Source of the DNA: Bacillus sp. FJAT-26390
GTDB lineage: Bacteria; Bacillota; Bacilli; Paenibacillales; Paenibacillaceae
Direction: 5' to 3'
DNA: 64,000 nt
NCBI RefSeq assembly: GCF_001682865.1
Contig: NZ_MAQX01000011.1
Coordinates: 124,614 to 188,613 of the forward strand
The notes below the pieces were generated by a model. It was not told the DNA's origin. It saw only the letters and a program-made list of their open reading frames with translations, and did not search any database. The stretch's first letter is position 1. Every line of letters starts with the position of its first letter. The position numbers and the translations under genes are program-made. Below, in pieces: positions 26,476 to 36,057 of the stretch.

Positions 26476-28379
26476 TATTCCCTAGTTAATTGCTGTGTGC
26501 GGCCAACCGGCTTTCGCTGCCCCAGCAGCGGAAACTCGCCGATTCTCAGCTTCGCGCTGCCGTAGGGAACAAGCTCAAGCTCCGTTACCGGCTGACCTTC
26601 CGTGTTCGGATTCAGCGGCGGCGTGCCTGCATTGTTTCCTTCCATTTTCCAGTCGCGCACGAGCTTGCCGCTTGCCTTCAAGCGAATTGGCGAGGCAGAT
26701 GCATCGAACGGTTGATAAGGAATAGCCTCCCCGCTTTCCTTTACCTCAAAGTCAGAATCCGCAAGCAGGCCATACTTCCATGGCGAGCCCGGATAAATTT
26801 CCCAATCGTGGAACATTTCCCGCTCTTGGAGAAGCTGCCAGTTTTCTGCAATCGGCATGGCGTATACGAGCGGTCCGCGTTCTACGCTTACCGCGTACAG
26901 GTTGCGGGATATGGTAAGCACCTCCATCGGCAGCTTAAGCAGCAGCTTATCCCCGTCATGCCATTCCCGATTTACGCGCGCATAGCCGTTTACGGCATCC
27001 AATGCTATCGATTCTCCATTTATGGTTAAGCTTGCTGCCTTGCACCATCCCGGTATGCGCAGCGATAGCGGGAATGCAGCGGCACGCTCCAGTGTCAGCT
27101 CGATTGCCACTTCATCGCGGAACGGATATTCTCCGCTTACTCGAACCTGAGCTGCAACGCCGCCAGCAACGATAGCTTCCACGCAACATGGTACGTACGA
27201 TACGGCTGCCAATCCTCCGCCAGATTCCGCCATCCACAAATGAGCTGCAAGCTTTGGCCACCCTTGATGCATGTTTGCCGTGCAGCAGCCAAAATGAGGC
27301 TCCAACCCAAACACATTCGCATCCGGTCCATTGGTCCAGCTTCTTGGCGCAACATTGCACATGATTTGATTCACTTGCTGATCGTATTGATGCGAGGTCC
27401 AATTCTTGGAAATCGCAGCCGGAAGCGCGTTAAACGCCACCTTCTCCAAAATATCCCCAAAGCGCCCTTCTCCAAAAATACGAGTAAGCTGCTCCATCGA
27501 GTACATATACTCCACAACCGCGCATAGCTCGACGCCTTGGCTCGGATGCGTGCCCGACAGCCACTCATCCCCAGAGAACATGCCATGCGCCTGTCCGTGA
27601 TAGGTCATCAAGCTGTCTATCCCGCGATGAACCGCCTCCCGTTGTATGTCTTCCCCGTACAGCTCATACAAAATGCCAGGCATCTTGATTCCCATAGCCA
27701 CATTCACGACATGCGTCCGCAAATCCCATTCATCAACCTTGCGCCAAAACGGAAAATCATAAAAGATATCAGTCCAATCCAGCGTTTGACTCGCAACGAT
27801 ATCCGCAAGCTTCAACAGCTCATCGTCTTTCGTTTTCTTATAGAGCCATAGGATACAAAGCAGCAGCTCCGAGCCGCGGGACTCCGCCCAGCTCCTCAGC
27901 GGCTGCTCCTCGATTGTCGCCCTTACAAAACCTAGAAATTTGCTCAGAAACGGTACGATCCGCTCGTCTCCCGTAGCCTCTTCGAACTGCATCATGACCT
28001 TCAGCATAATCATGAAATGCCACCAGTCCTGCTGCTTGTCTACCTCTTGATTCACCGTTTCGATTACTCTTGGACCAAAAAATCCGTTTTCCTGCTGGCT
28101 TGCAAGCGACCACTCCACCCACCTATTCGCTTTGGCAATAAGCCGCTCGTCTCCTAAAATATAAGCAAGCGGCAGCAGGCCGTCCAAATAATATGGGCCG
28201 CGCTCCCAGCTCTCGCCATCCCCGCCAATCCAGCCGCTGCTTGATCCAACATCAGCCCATTGCTCCTCCAAATGACCCGTTAATCCGTCTGCTTGTATCC
28301 GAAGCTGATTATATAGCCAGCCTTCGGCCTTAATGCTGCCCAGCGGCAGCGCTGCAAATGCTTCATTCCCATTACTCAT
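26475..28379 (-). CDS. Cytosolic GH127-family (DUF1680) beta-L-arabinofuranosidase-like enzyme
   Basis: 634 aa from ATG 28379 (AAGGAG upstream); no signal peptide, so cytoplasmic. The family opening is ALPLGSIKAEGWLYNQL, with SWERGPYYLDGLLPLAY near residue 65. The zinc/nucleophile site of GH127 is intact: E284-x-C286 in GVELCAVVE and C365-C366 in HFGCCTANMHQGW, 79 residues apart as in the characterised bifidobacterial enzyme. It would release beta-L-arabinofuranose, or a related sugar, from imported oligosaccharides. It is divergent from an AraC regulator. A secreted paralogue is encoded at 46751-50896. Confidence 0.88.
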   Translation of the reverse strand: MSNGNEAFAALPLGSIKAEGWLYNQLRIQADGLTGHLEEQWADVGSSSGWIGGDGESWERGPYYLDGLLPLAYILGDERLIAKANRWVEWSLASQQENGFFGPRVIETVNQEVDKQQDWWHFMIMLKVMMQFEEATGDERIVPFLSKFLGFVRATIEEQPLRSWAESRGSELLLCILWLYKKTKDDELLKLADIVASQTLDWTDIFYDFPFWRKVDEWDLRTHVVNVAMGIKMPGILYELYGEDIQREAVHRGIDSLMTYHGQAHGMFSGDEWLSGTHPSQGVELCAVVEYMYSMEQLTRIFGEGRFGDILEKVAFNALPAAISKNWTSHQYDQQVNQIMCNVAPRSWTNGPDANVFGLEPHFGCCTANMHQGWPKLAAHLWMAESGGGLAAVSYVPCCVEAIVAGGVAAQVRVSGEYPFRDEVAIELTLERAAAFPLSLRIPGWCKAASLTINGESIALDAVNGYARVNREWHDGDKLLLKLPMEVLTISRNLYAVSVERGPLVYAMPIAENWQLLQEREMFHDWEIYPGSPWKYGLLADSDFEVKESGEAIPYQPFDASASPIRLKASGKLVRDWKMEGNNAGTPPLNPNTEGQPVTELELVPYGSAKLRIGEFPLLGQRKPVGRTQQLTRE

Positions 28380-28568
28380 GCCTAACACACTCCTTCATAG
28401 CGTAATGACCACTAACCGAATATAGCATGCCAAGCAGCTTCATTTGGATAGCCGATCGCAACCACTATTTATCCAATCACAACATCGACATGAAAGTGAT
28501 ATCTTTACTCTAGCTGCAATAATCATTTATGATTAGTCGACAATGATTCATCAAGGAGTGTAGCCCGA

Positions 28569-29426
28569 ATGTTCCAATTCATATGTCCGCCGCTGCCTCA
28601 TTTCATGCAAGTCGGCGAGGATACTTATCCAGTCTTCGGCAAACATGCAGACCGCTCAAATATTGGCGTGTTCGATCTAATCGTCGTGACGCGCGGTTGT
28701 TTATATATGGAGGAGGAACAACGAGAAATCGACATCTCAGGCGGTCACTATGCGATCTTGCGTCCCGACCGAGCACACCGGACGACGAAGCCCTGCAGCG
28801 AGGAAACCCACTTCTATTGGCTTCATTTTCATACCGTAGGTCCGTGGAACGCTGCGAATGAAAAAGAACCCTTTACACTCTCCAAGCACGAGCTACCCTT
28901 TGCACAAATCGAATATTTTCCTTTTCACCTTCCTAGGCAAGGGAAGCTGCCGACGCCGCAAGCCATTGAAGAGAAAATGCACGAGCTGCTTCAATTGCAG
29001 GAGCAGCCCTCCTTACATTCCCGCTGGTCGCAGCAGCAGCTATTTCATACGCTGCTCCAAATGCTCCAGGAGGAGAGCGGGGCAGCAGCGGACAATCCTT
29101 ATTTGCAAATCGCAGAGGCGGCTGCCCTGTTCTTTCGCCGCCATTATCAAGACCCGCTCAGCTATAAGCTGATGGCGGAGGAGCTGCATTTTCACCCCAA
29201 CTATATTGCCATTTGCATGAAAAAGACATTCGGCTGCACGCCGCTTGAATATTTGACCCGTTACCGGATCGATAAAGCCAAGCAGCTGCTCATTCATACG
29301 AATGAGCCGATCGGAAAAATCGCTGAGGATACAGGCTTCGGCTCCTTCCCCTATTTCATTCGCAGCTTTAGCAAGCATACAGGCACGAAGCCTAAAGCGT
29401 TCCGCAAACAGTACCGTTCTAACTAA
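28569..29426 (+). CDS. AraC-family regulator
   Basis: 285 aa with an N-terminal cupin-type sensor (GHYAILRPDRAHRTTKPC, THFYWLHFHTVG near residue 80) and a C-terminal two-HTH domain at about 185-285 (YKLMAEELHFHPNYIAICMK, IGKIAEDTGFGSFPYFIRSF). AAGGAGTGTAGCCCGA precedes the ATG. It lies divergent to the cytosolic GH127 gene with about 190 bp between, so it likely activates that gene in response to an arabinose-type sugar. Confidence 0.88.
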   Translation: MFQFICPPLPHFMQVGEDTYPVFGKHADRSNIGVFDLIVVTRGCLYMEEEQREIDISGGHYAILRPDRAHRTTKPCSEETHFYWLHFHTVGPWNAANEKEPFTLSKHELPFAQIEYFPFHLPRQGKLPTPQAIEEKMHELLQLQEQPSLHSRWSQQQLFHTLLQMLQEESGAAADNPYLQIAEAAALFFRRHYQDPLSYKLMAEELHFHPNYIAICMKKTFGCTPLEYLTRYRIDKAKQLLIHTNEPIGKIAEDTGFGSFPYFIRSFSKHTGTKPKAFRKQYRSN

Positions 29427-29500
29427 ATCTGCTTTAAACTCTTGTAACTTCCAAAATTTCCTTTATACTTAATTAAAATTTATGTGGGGAGAGATGCTTT

Positions 29501-30052
29501 GTGGCTGCTATGTATACGGAGAGACTGATGCTTAGACAATTGGAACCATGCGATGCTGAAGCCTTGGAGTTACTGATCGATGATTATGAAATTGCCAGCA
29601 CGACGTTAAACATCCCTTATCCCTATCCAAAAGGTTCTGCCGAAGCTTTTATCCATCGTAGACTGGAGGCCGCCCAGAATGGCGAAGGCTATACGTTTGC
29701 CATTATCAACAAAGAAGACCTTACTTTTATGGGCTCGATCGGAATGAATCTTAATCAATCGCATGACCGAGCAGAGCTTGGCTATTGGCTGGGCAAACGT
29801 TACTGGAACAAAGGTTATGTCACCGAAGGGGTTAAGCGCGTTACAAAATACGGCTTCGAGGAGCTTCAGCTTAACAAAATCCATGCCGCAGCCATGACCA
29901 AAAACCCCGCCTCATCCAGCGTCATGACAAAAGCCGGGATGCAATACGAAGGCACCTTCCGCGAGCATATTCGCAAATGGGATCAGTACGTGGACATCGC
30001 TTATTACGCGATTTTGCGCGAGGACTATTTGAAGACGGCTGCTGCCGAATAA
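29501..30052 (+). CDS. GNAT acetyltransferase (RimJ/RimL-like)
   Basis: 183 aa. It starts YTERLMLRQLEP, the usual opening of this group, and has the acetyl-CoA loop region in GYWLGKRYWNKGYVTEGV (near residue 95) and NPASSSVMTKAGMQYEGTFR near the end. GTG 29501 follows GGGGAGAGATGCTTT; ATG 29510 is an alternative. Such proteins acetylate N-termini, antibiotics or small amines; the target here is unknown. It appears monocistronic and ends at a hairpin shared with the next gene. Confidence 0.88.
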   Translation: MAAMYTERLMLRQLEPCDAEALELLIDDYEIASTTLNIPYPYPKGSAEAFIHRRLEAAQNGEGYTFAIINKEDLTFMGSIGMNLNQSHDRAELGYWLGKRYWNKGYVTEGVKRVTKYGFEELQLNKIHAAAMTKNPASSSVMTKAGMQYEGTFREHIRKWDQYVDIAYYAILREDYLKTAAAE

Positions 30053-30056
30053 ACAG

Positions 30057-30084
30057 AAAGGACTTCAATTTTCGAAGTCCTTTT
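30057..30084. terminator. Bidirectional terminator
   Basis: A perfect 10-bp stem (AAAGGACTTC/GAAGTCCTTT) with a TTTTG run on plus. It overlaps the last codons of the convergent minus-strand gene, so it ends transcription of the acetyltransferase and possibly of the opposite operon. Confidence 0.75.
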
Positions 30085-30508
30085 GTTCCCAATCTAAGCT
30101 ATCGATCATATCTAAATCGTGGTCATCGTTAACAATCTTATATTTGATATGGCACGAGTCCTTAAATATCGCCATATATTTTTTATCTTTTGTCATTTCC
30201 AAGCCGAGATTGCCAGCATGATCGCTATATATTCTTATGGCATATTCGCTCTCGGAAGAAAAATCGCTTACTTTTTTCAGCTTCACACCGGATAAACCCT
30301 CTACCATTTTTGCCACAGTTTCTTTGTCTTTAATTGAGATTCTCGTTTCGTCGGAATATCTTTCTAACGACATCCCCACAGCATCCATTTCACCTATTCC
30401 AGCAAAAACTTCTTTTTGAACCGTCGTATTTTTCCCCTTATCTACGAAGTAAAAGATGCCAACAATAACGATCAATACAGCAAGCAACCAAATGGTCTTA
30501 TTTCTCAA
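30065..30508 (-). CDS. Small membrane-anchored protein of unknown function
   Basis: 147 aa from TTG 30508 behind GGAGCGGGAG. One N-terminal hydrophobic helix (about residues 6-22, WLLAVLIVIVGIFYFV) and then a hydrophilic, lysine- and aspartate-rich domain presumed outside the cell (SESEYAIRIYSDHAG, IKYKIVNDDHDLD). I do not recognise the family. It follows the membrane protein gene by 18 bp and forms a two-gene operon with it. Confidence 0.65.
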   Translation of the reverse strand: MRNKTIWLLAVLIVIVGIFYFVDKGKNTTVQKEVFAGIGEMDAVGMSLERYSDETRISIKDKETVAKMVEGLSGVKLKKVSDFSSESEYAIRIYSDHAGNLGLEMTKDKKYMAIFKDSCHIKYKIVNDDHDLDMIDSLDWEQKDFEN

Positions 30509-30526
30509 AACTCCCGCTCCTTCTCA

Positions 30527-31276
30527 CTAGTGCCTAAAATTGTTGCCTATGATCGCCTCGGTGCCCAATTTGCCCGTAACGGTCTCTTTCTCTTCTTCTA
30601 TTAAGGATTTCCAGGCAATTTCCCGCATTCTCATAGCGTTGTATGTTGCATCCTTATTGGGAGCCATTAGCTCAAACTCCACTTGTTTACTAAATCCTGA
30701 AAAGCTGCCGCCATTTTTTTGCGTGCCTACAAAACCAATAAGCAGTGTCATCCTTTGGTGGGGAGTGATAGAAACGACTTTAGCATCAAATTCCACATCT
30801 GCAGATGAATGCTTGAGCATAGGCCTTATGGACACGCTGTCCGCTTTGCCGTAATTATATAAAGTAACTGAGCAGCTCGCATTCACTTTATTCTCTTCCC
30901 CGCTGAATGTGCACTCATTGTTTTTTAACGAATAATCCATTTTCTCCGCTGCGGATGTATGATACAGGAGCAGAAAATGGCTTTTCTCCGAAGCAAACGG
31001 GAACAACCATATAAGCAAAATGCAGCCAATTATTATACGGTTACGGACCTTTCTCTCATTGGACCGGTAAGATTTGAGCGTTAAAACAATAGCGGCAATA
31101 AGCAGCGCTATGCCTATTATTCCAGGAAGATAAAAACCGTAATCATTGGATTTGGTCCACGGGGATAAACCAATAGCATTAAAAATGCGGTCACCTAACG
31201 AAGTTCCCGTATGATCTTTAAGAATAATAAGCAGCGCAACAAAAATGAGTGAGGGATATAATTGGTTTTTTTTCAG
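30527..31276 (-). CDS. Membrane protein of unknown function with apparent CTG start
   Basis: 249 aa if translated from CTG 31276. The frame is open from there, with GGGGAGG eight bases upstream and an in-frame TAA just before that, and with no ATG, GTG or TTG until TTG 31018. Starting at 31018 would cut off two clear transmembrane helices (SLIFVALLIILK, about residues 9-20; LPGIIGIALLIAAIVLTL, about 49-66) and leave the third (IIIGCILLIWLFPFA) at the very end. The C-terminal about 150 residues look like an extracytoplasmic beta domain (SLKNNECTFSGEENKVNASC). Family unknown. A sequencing error at the start codon or a true rare CTG start would both explain it. Confidence 0.6.
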   Translation of the reverse strand: MKKNQLYPSLIFVALLIILKDHTGTSLGDRIFNAIGLSPWTKSNDYGFYLPGIIGIALLIAAIVLTLKSYRSNERKVRNRIIIGCILLIWLFPFASEKSHFLLLYHTSAAEKMDYSLKNNECTFSGEENKVNASCSVTLYNYGKADSVSIRPMLKHSSADVEFDAKVVSITPHQRMTLLIGFVGTQKNGGSFSGFSKQVEFELMAPNKDATYNAMRMREIAWKSLIEEEKETVTGKLGTEAIIGNNFRH

Positions 31277-31356
31277 AGCAGATACCTCCCCTTAATCAAC
31301 GAAAACAAGTATATACTTACTATAACACAAAAGATCACCCAATTGTTTCCTAAAGT

Positions 31357-31395
31357 GGAAAAAAGACCGCCCCGGTTTTTGACCGTGAGGCAGTC
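31357..31395 (-). terminator. Terminator of the fucose operon
   Basis: Minus-strand stem GACTGCC...GGCGGTC with an inner CGGT/ACCG pair, followed by six U residues, about 35 bp past the fucU stop. Confidence 0.8.
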
Positions 31396-31429
31396 TTATA
31401 GATCATCCTAATTCGTAATAAATAACCTG

Positions 31430-31864
31430 CTAGCCTTCCGTAATAACGCCTTTTTTCAAAATAAGATTGGCGTACAACGCGCTCTCTCCTGTCGCAATGA
31501 CGGCGTAGGCCTTCTTCGCCCGCTCATAGAACGCGAAGCGCTCCACCTGCTCGAAAGGCTCCGAAAGCCCCGTCCGCTGCTCGATGATTGAACGATATTG
31601 GTCCCATATCGGCGTTTGTACCGTATCTCCGGCTACTACCTGCATAAGCGCAGCCGGCTTCTCGACGTATTGGTCGAGCGGGAACAGCCGCAAAATCGCG
31701 TCAAGCAGCTCGGGCACGTTATGCCCATCGGCGCGGATAAGGCGCTGTGCGTGGCTTGCGCCCGGAAAGTTGCCGTCCGCGAGGACGATTTCGTCGCTAT
31801 GGCCCATTTCACTGAGCACCTTAAGCAGCTCAGGGGAAATCAATTTCGATATGCCGATCAGCAT
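31430..31864 (-). CDS. fucU: FucU/RbsD-family L-fucose mutarotase
   Basis: 144 aa, the family length. Recognisable by the opening LIGISKLISPELLKVLSEMG, the catalytic-site HSDEIVLADGNFPGASHA (His/Asp near residues 22-30) and the closing RAKKAYAVIATGE. It speeds the alpha/beta conversion of L-fucose so that the isomerase gets its anomer. It is the last gene of the fucI-fucA-kinase operon. Confidence 0.92.
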   Translation of the reverse strand: MLIGISKLISPELLKVLSEMGHSDEIVLADGNFPGASHAQRLIRADGHNVPELLDAILRLFPLDQYVEKPAALMQVVAGDTVQTPIWDQYRSIIEQRTGLSEPFEQVERFAFYERAKKAYAVIATGESALYANLILKKGVITEG

Positions 31865-31910
31865 ATGTGCCTCGTCCTTTCTATGCTCCAGCCTAATAGA
31901 TTAATAGTAA

Positions 31911-33413
31911 CTATTTCACCGCTGCTAGCCGCTCAAACGATGCAAACGCCGTGTCCCATTCCTGCGAATGCGCAGCAGCGTATTCCTCGATTGGGAACGA
32001 CGACGCAACAAGCATGCGCGCATCCTGTAAATCAGCGCACTCGCCCAGCGCGACGAGCTGCATGAGCATATTGCCAATTGCGCTCGCTTCCACTGGACCC
32101 GTCCATACCGGACGGCCAATCGCATTCGCCGTGAACCTGCACAGCAGCTCGTTTTGAATGCCCCCGCCTACCATATGCAAGCCGCTGAAGGACTGCTCCG
32201 TTAAAGCTTCCATCTGCGTCAACGCCTGACGGTATCTAAGCGCAAGGCTCTCTAGTATACATCTTGCGATTTCACCCACCGACTCCGGAACCTTCTGCGA
32301 CGTTTGGCGGCAATAGGCTTGAATGCGGCCAATCATGCCAGACGGCGCATAGAAGGACGGATCGTCGGGATGGATGAAGCTGAGGAACGGCTCGGCGCGT
32401 TCCGCTTGCACAACGATGTCTGCGAACGACAAGTCGTTGCCCTGCTCCTCCCATTCGCGCTTGCATTCCTGCAAAATCCATAAGCCCATAATGTTTTTGA
32501 GAAGCTGGTAGGTGCCTCCGACTCCGCCTTCGTTAGAGAAATCGAGCTTCTGTGCCTCTGGCGTAACAAGCGGCCCTGCAAGCTCCGTACCGAGCAGCGA
32601 CCAAGTGCCGCATACGAGGTAAGCAAATGCGGATTCGCCAGCTGCCGGAACTGCGGCAACCGCTGATTCCGTATCATGCGTGCCGACCGCAACCGCCGTA
32701 ATAGGCGGCACATCAAGCTCTTCGCATACTTCGGGCGTCAAGCTGCCCACCTTCTTGCCAGGGTGAATCGGCTCGAGAAACAACCGGCTAGGAATGCCCA
32801 GCTGCTCCATCAGCTCCCTGTTCCACTGCTGCTCCTTAGGCTGGAACAGCTGTGTCGTGGTTGCCATCGTAAACTCGCACACCTTCTCGCCTGTCAGGAA
32901 ATAGGCTAACAGATCGGGCGTAAGCAGCAGCGTGCTTGCCGCCGCCAGCTTAGGCGAACCTGCCTTTTTCATCGCATACAGCTGGTTGATCGTATTAAAG
33001 GGCATGAACTGCAAGCCGCCCTGTTCATACAAGCGGTCTTTGCCGATCAGCTCGTTCAGCTCTTCAATGATTCCCTCCGTTTGCGGATCGCGGTAATGAT
33101 ACGGGTTGCCCAGAAGCTCCCCATTCGCATCCAATAACCCAAAATCAACGCCCCAAGTATCAATGCCAAACGTTTGCGGCGTGTAGCCTTCTTGGAAGGC
33201 TTTGCGAATCGCAATCTTCAGCTCCTGCAAGAGGCGCAATATATCCCAGTGCAAATGGCCGCCTACGGCGATCGGCTGATTCGGAAAACGGTGGATTTCC
33301 GTCACCTTCAGCTTCCTTTGCCCGCTTGCCTCATCAGGCAGCAGCTCGCCGATTAACGCCCTGCCGCTGCTTGCGCCTAAATCAAAGGCGAGCACGGTCG
33401 CAAGCTTCGTCAT
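31911..33413 (-). CDS. FGGY kinase, rhamnulokinase-like; probable L-fuculokinase
   Basis: 500 aa FGGY kinase. Its sequence is of the RhaB group (AFDLGASSGRALIGE, WGVDFGLLDANGELLGNPY, LHMVGGGIQNELLC) and is strikingly similar to rhaB at 2383-3876. But it lies between fucA and fucU in an operon that starts with fucI, so the expected substrate is L-fuculose, giving L-fuculose 1-phosphate. Either the paralogue has changed specificity or it accepts both 6-deoxy-ketoses. The start at 33413 follows AAAGGAGGCTCTAAAGC closely. Confidence 0.82.
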   Translation of the reverse strand: MTKLATVLAFDLGASSGRALIGELLPDEASGQRKLKVTEIHRFPNQPIAVGGHLHWDILRLLQELKIAIRKAFQEGYTPQTFGIDTWGVDFGLLDANGELLGNPYHYRDPQTEGIIEELNELIGKDRLYEQGGLQFMPFNTINQLYAMKKAGSPKLAAASTLLLTPDLLAYFLTGEKVCEFTMATTTQLFQPKEQQWNRELMEQLGIPSRLFLEPIHPGKKVGSLTPEVCEELDVPPITAVAVGTHDTESAVAAVPAAGESAFAYLVCGTWSLLGTELAGPLVTPEAQKLDFSNEGGVGGTYQLLKNIMGLWILQECKREWEEQGNDLSFADIVVQAERAEPFLSFIHPDDPSFYAPSGMIGRIQAYCRQTSQKVPESVGEIARCILESLALRYRQALTQMEALTEQSFSGLHMVGGGIQNELLCRFTANAIGRPVWTGPVEASAIGNMLMQLVALGECADLQDARMLVASSFPIEEYAAAHSQEWDTAFASFERLAAVK

Positions 33414-33464
33414 GCTTTAGAGCCTCCTTTGAGTAAAAGCCAGCGCCATGATGGCGCCAGCCGG

Positions 33465-34124
33465 TCACTTCATCTTTTGCAGCAGTTCGATGCGGTATGC
33501 TTCGCTCTCAAGCGATGCGATCTCCTCGAACTCTTCCTTCGTAAGCACCTTCGGCTCGCGAATCGCTTTGGCGATCAAATAAATTTTCGTGCTTTCCTCC
33601 ACGACTTCGGTACGGTAGTAGGCTTCGCGCAAATTGCGCCCCGAAGTCACAAGTCCGTGGTTACCGAGCAAGACGGAGCTTGCTTCATTCACTTTCGCTA
33701 CATAAGCGTCAGCGAGCTTATCCGTTGTAGGAAGAACATAAGGCACGTATACGGTTTTGCCGACGAGCGCCGCTTGGTCCGGGAACATGATCGGCAGCTC
33801 CTGCTCAACTAACGTAAAAGCAATGCAATAAGGCGGATGCGTATGAACGATTGCACCGATATCCGGATTTGCGCGGTATGCATAAAGATGCATCAGCACC
33901 TCTGAGGACGGACGCAGGCCGATATCCGTAATTTCCCCTGTCTCGATATCCACCTCGACCCATTGATGCGGCTCTACCTCATCAAGCGCGAAGCCGCTTG
34001 GCGAAAGGTACATTTTACCCTCGAATTTAGCGCTAATATTGCCGCCTGGCCCAACGACCAGCTTGTTCGTTACCGTCTTGCGGGCATATTTGCATAGCTC
34101 ATTGCGAATGTTAGTGCTGCTCAT
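33465..34124 (-). CDS. fucA: L-fuculose-phosphate aldolase (class II)
   Basis: 219 aa, the normal FucA/AraD-like size. Zinc ligands are seen in IVHTHPPYC (His pair near residue 92-94) and the later His in LLGNHGLVTSG; the phosphate-binding N-terminal motif GPGGNISAKF is present. It splits L-fuculose 1-phosphate into DHAP and L-lactaldehyde. Second gene of the fucose operon, 15 bp after fucI. Confidence 0.92.
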   Translation of the reverse strand: MSSTNIRNELCKYARKTVTNKLVVGPGGNISAKFEGKMYLSPSGFALDEVEPHQWVEVDIETGEITDIGLRPSSEVLMHLYAYRANPDIGAIVHTHPPYCIAFTLVEQELPIMFPDQAALVGKTVYVPYVLPTTDKLADAYVAKVNEASSVLLGNHGLVTSGRNLREAYYRTEVVEESTKIYLIAKAIREPKVLTKEEFEEIASLESEAYRIELLQKMK

Positions 34125-34139
34125 TGTAAAACCTCCAAT

Positions 34140-35930
34140 TTATTTATAAATAGGTCCGAAATTTTGACAAGCACGGTAATCCGCGCTCTCTGCATTTGCC
34201 GTACCGAACAAGCCCCATGCTCTAGGACGGAAAATGCGTTCTTCCGGAACATTATGCATATTAACTGGAATCCGCAGCATCGAAGCAAGCGTAATTAAAT
34301 CTGCGCCGATATGTCCGTAGCTGATCGAGCCATGATTCGCACCCCAATTGTCCATTACCTCATATACGGAGTGGAAAGCGCCCTCGCCCGTAATCGTTGG
34401 AGCAAACCAAGTCGTCGGCCATGTTGGATCTGTACGATTATCCAGCGTGTTATGCACATCCTCCGGCAAATCAACCGAATAACCTTCCGCGATTTGAAGA
34501 ACAGGACCGATGCCTTTAACCAAGTTGATGCGTGACATCGTCATCGGCATGCCGCCGCGTGTCAAGTAATCAGAGGAGTAACCGCCGCCGCGGAAATATT
34601 CAACGGAAGCAGGACGCCATGATGTAGCATTTAGACATTTTTGCGCCTCGTCCTCGGAAATTTCCCAGAAAGGCTTCATAGCCGGCTGGCCGTCTCTTGT
34701 CTGCTCGCCAGTTCCGTCCATCGTTGCAGAGCCTGAGTTAATCAAGTGAAGGAGACCGTTCGCTGCCGCTCCCTCAAGCTTATGTCCGGTTACGCGCTCC
34801 ACCGATTCAGGGCTCCAGTACGTACGAACATCCGCAAAAATTTGAGCCGTATTCGTAAGCAGGTTCCCAAACAGCATCACGACGCCGTTCAAGCTGTCAT
34901 TTTCCGTTGCCACCATATAGGGAGCCCGAATGCCGTTCCAATCATAGGAGGAGTTAAGCAGCGTTTCCATGAAATCGCCGTTTGGAAAATGGTCCGTCCA
35001 CTGCCGCTGGCCTTGGAAGCCTGCCACGATCGCGTTGTGTCCGCCTGCCTCCTCGCCAAAGCCAAGCTCTGCGAGCCTTGGATTGCCGACCATGAGGTCA
35101 CGGGCAATTTGCGTCATTTTGACAACCGTTTCCCAGTCTGTATCCTTCTGCTCTCTTGAGGTTTGAAGATGGGCTGGATTGTTGTCCTTGCCTTCTATAC
35201 AGTTTTCCTTCACCCACGTAAGCGCTTTCTCATACTCCGCAGGATCAAAAATATTTTCTTCCATACGGCGTACGAATTCACTCATGTCAATATATTCGGT
35301 ACGCATGCCAAGATACTCTTGGAAGAAAGCGTCGTTTACGATTGAACCTGCAATACCCATCGAAACCGAGCCCATCGATAAGTAGGATTTGCCGCGCATA
35401 TAAGCTACTGCAAGCGCCGCTCTAGCAAAACCAATCAGCTTGTCTTTCACATCAAACGGAATGGAGGTGTCGCCTGAATCCTGTACATGCTCGCCATAAA
35501 TGCCGAACGCAGGTAGCCCTTTTTGCGCATAACCGGACAATACAGCCGCCAAATACACAGCACCCGGGCGCTCCGTTCCGTTAAAGCCCCATACCGCCTT
35601 CGGAATGGACGGGTCCATATCCATCGTTTCTGTACCGTAGCACCAGCATGGCGTTACCGTTATCGATACCCCAACGCCGGATTTGGCAAATTTATCGGCG
35701 CATGCCGCCGCTTCGGATACTCCGCCAATACAGCTGTCAGCAATGACACATTCGACCGGCTCACCGTTTGGATAGCGCAAATGCTCCGACAACAGCTTCG
35801 CAGTCGCGATTGCCATGTTCATCGTTTGCTCCTCTAGTGATTCGCGAACCCCTTTCCGTCTGCCGTCAATTGTTGGTCGAATGCCGATTTTTGGAAATCC
35901 GCTTTGGAAACGCAAATTTGTGTCCGTCAT
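34140..35930 (-). CDS. fucI: L-fucose isomerase
   Basis: 596 aa from ATG 35930 with GGAGGTTTTATTC upstream, matching L-fucose isomerases (about 590 aa). Family segments include [20 protein letters not shown] at the N-terminus, [13 protein letters not shown] near residue 105, [15 protein letters not shown] near 125 and the C-terminal [17 protein letters not shown]. It converts L-fucose (and often D-arabinose) to the ketose with a manganese site. First gene of the operon; its promoter spacer contains a LacI-type operator. Confidence 0.93.
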   Translation of the reverse strand: MTDTNLRFQSGFPKIGIRPTIDGRRKGVRESLEEQTMNMAIATAKLLSEHLRYPNGEPVECVIADSCIGGVSEAAACADKFAKSGVGVSITVTPCWCYGTETMDMDPSIPKAVWGFNGTERPGAVYLAAVLSGYAQKGLPAFGIYGEHVQDSGDTSIPFDVKDKLIGFARAALAVAYMRGKSYLSMGSVSMGIAGSIVNDAFFQEYLGMRTEYIDMSEFVRRMEENIFDPAEYEKALTWVKENCIEGKDNNPAHLQTSREQKDTDWETVVKMTQIARDLMVGNPRLAELGFGEEAGGHNAIVAGFQGQRQWTDHFPNGDFMETLLNSSYDWNGIRAPYMVATENDSLNGVVMLFGNLLTNTAQIFADVRTYWSPESVERVTGHKLEGAAANGLLHLINSGSATMDGTGEQTRDGQPAMKPFWEISEDEAQKCLNATSWRPASVEYFRGGGYSSDYLTRGGMPMTMSRINLVKGIGPVLQIAEGYSVDLPEDVHNTLDNRTDPTWPTTWFAPTITGEGAFHSVYEVMDNWGANHGSISYGHIGADLITLASMLRIPVNMHNVPEERIFRPRAWGLFGTANAESADYRACQNFGPIYK

Positions 35931-35948
35931 GAATAAAACCTCCATTAG

Positions 35949-35976
35949 GTTATAATAATGTTACCGATAACCTCAA
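35949..35976 (-). promoter_or_regulatory. fucI: fucI promoter with LacI-type operator in the spacer
   Basis: On the minus strand: -35-like TTGAGG (35971-35976), 16-bp spacer, -10-like TATAAC (35949-35954). Within the spacer the plus-strand palindrome GTTACCGATAAC (35960-35971) has the central CG and symmetric arms typical of LacI-family operators. A LacI-family gene begins 87 bp away on the other strand. For that gene a weak TTGCTG/TATGAT pair lies near 35994-36024. Confidence 0.6.
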
Positions 35977-36057
35977 AATAACAATAAAAAAGGTTGCTGT
36001 CAATGACTACTTTTCTGTATGATAGAAACTATGATTTAGCGATAAGGGGACAAAAAT

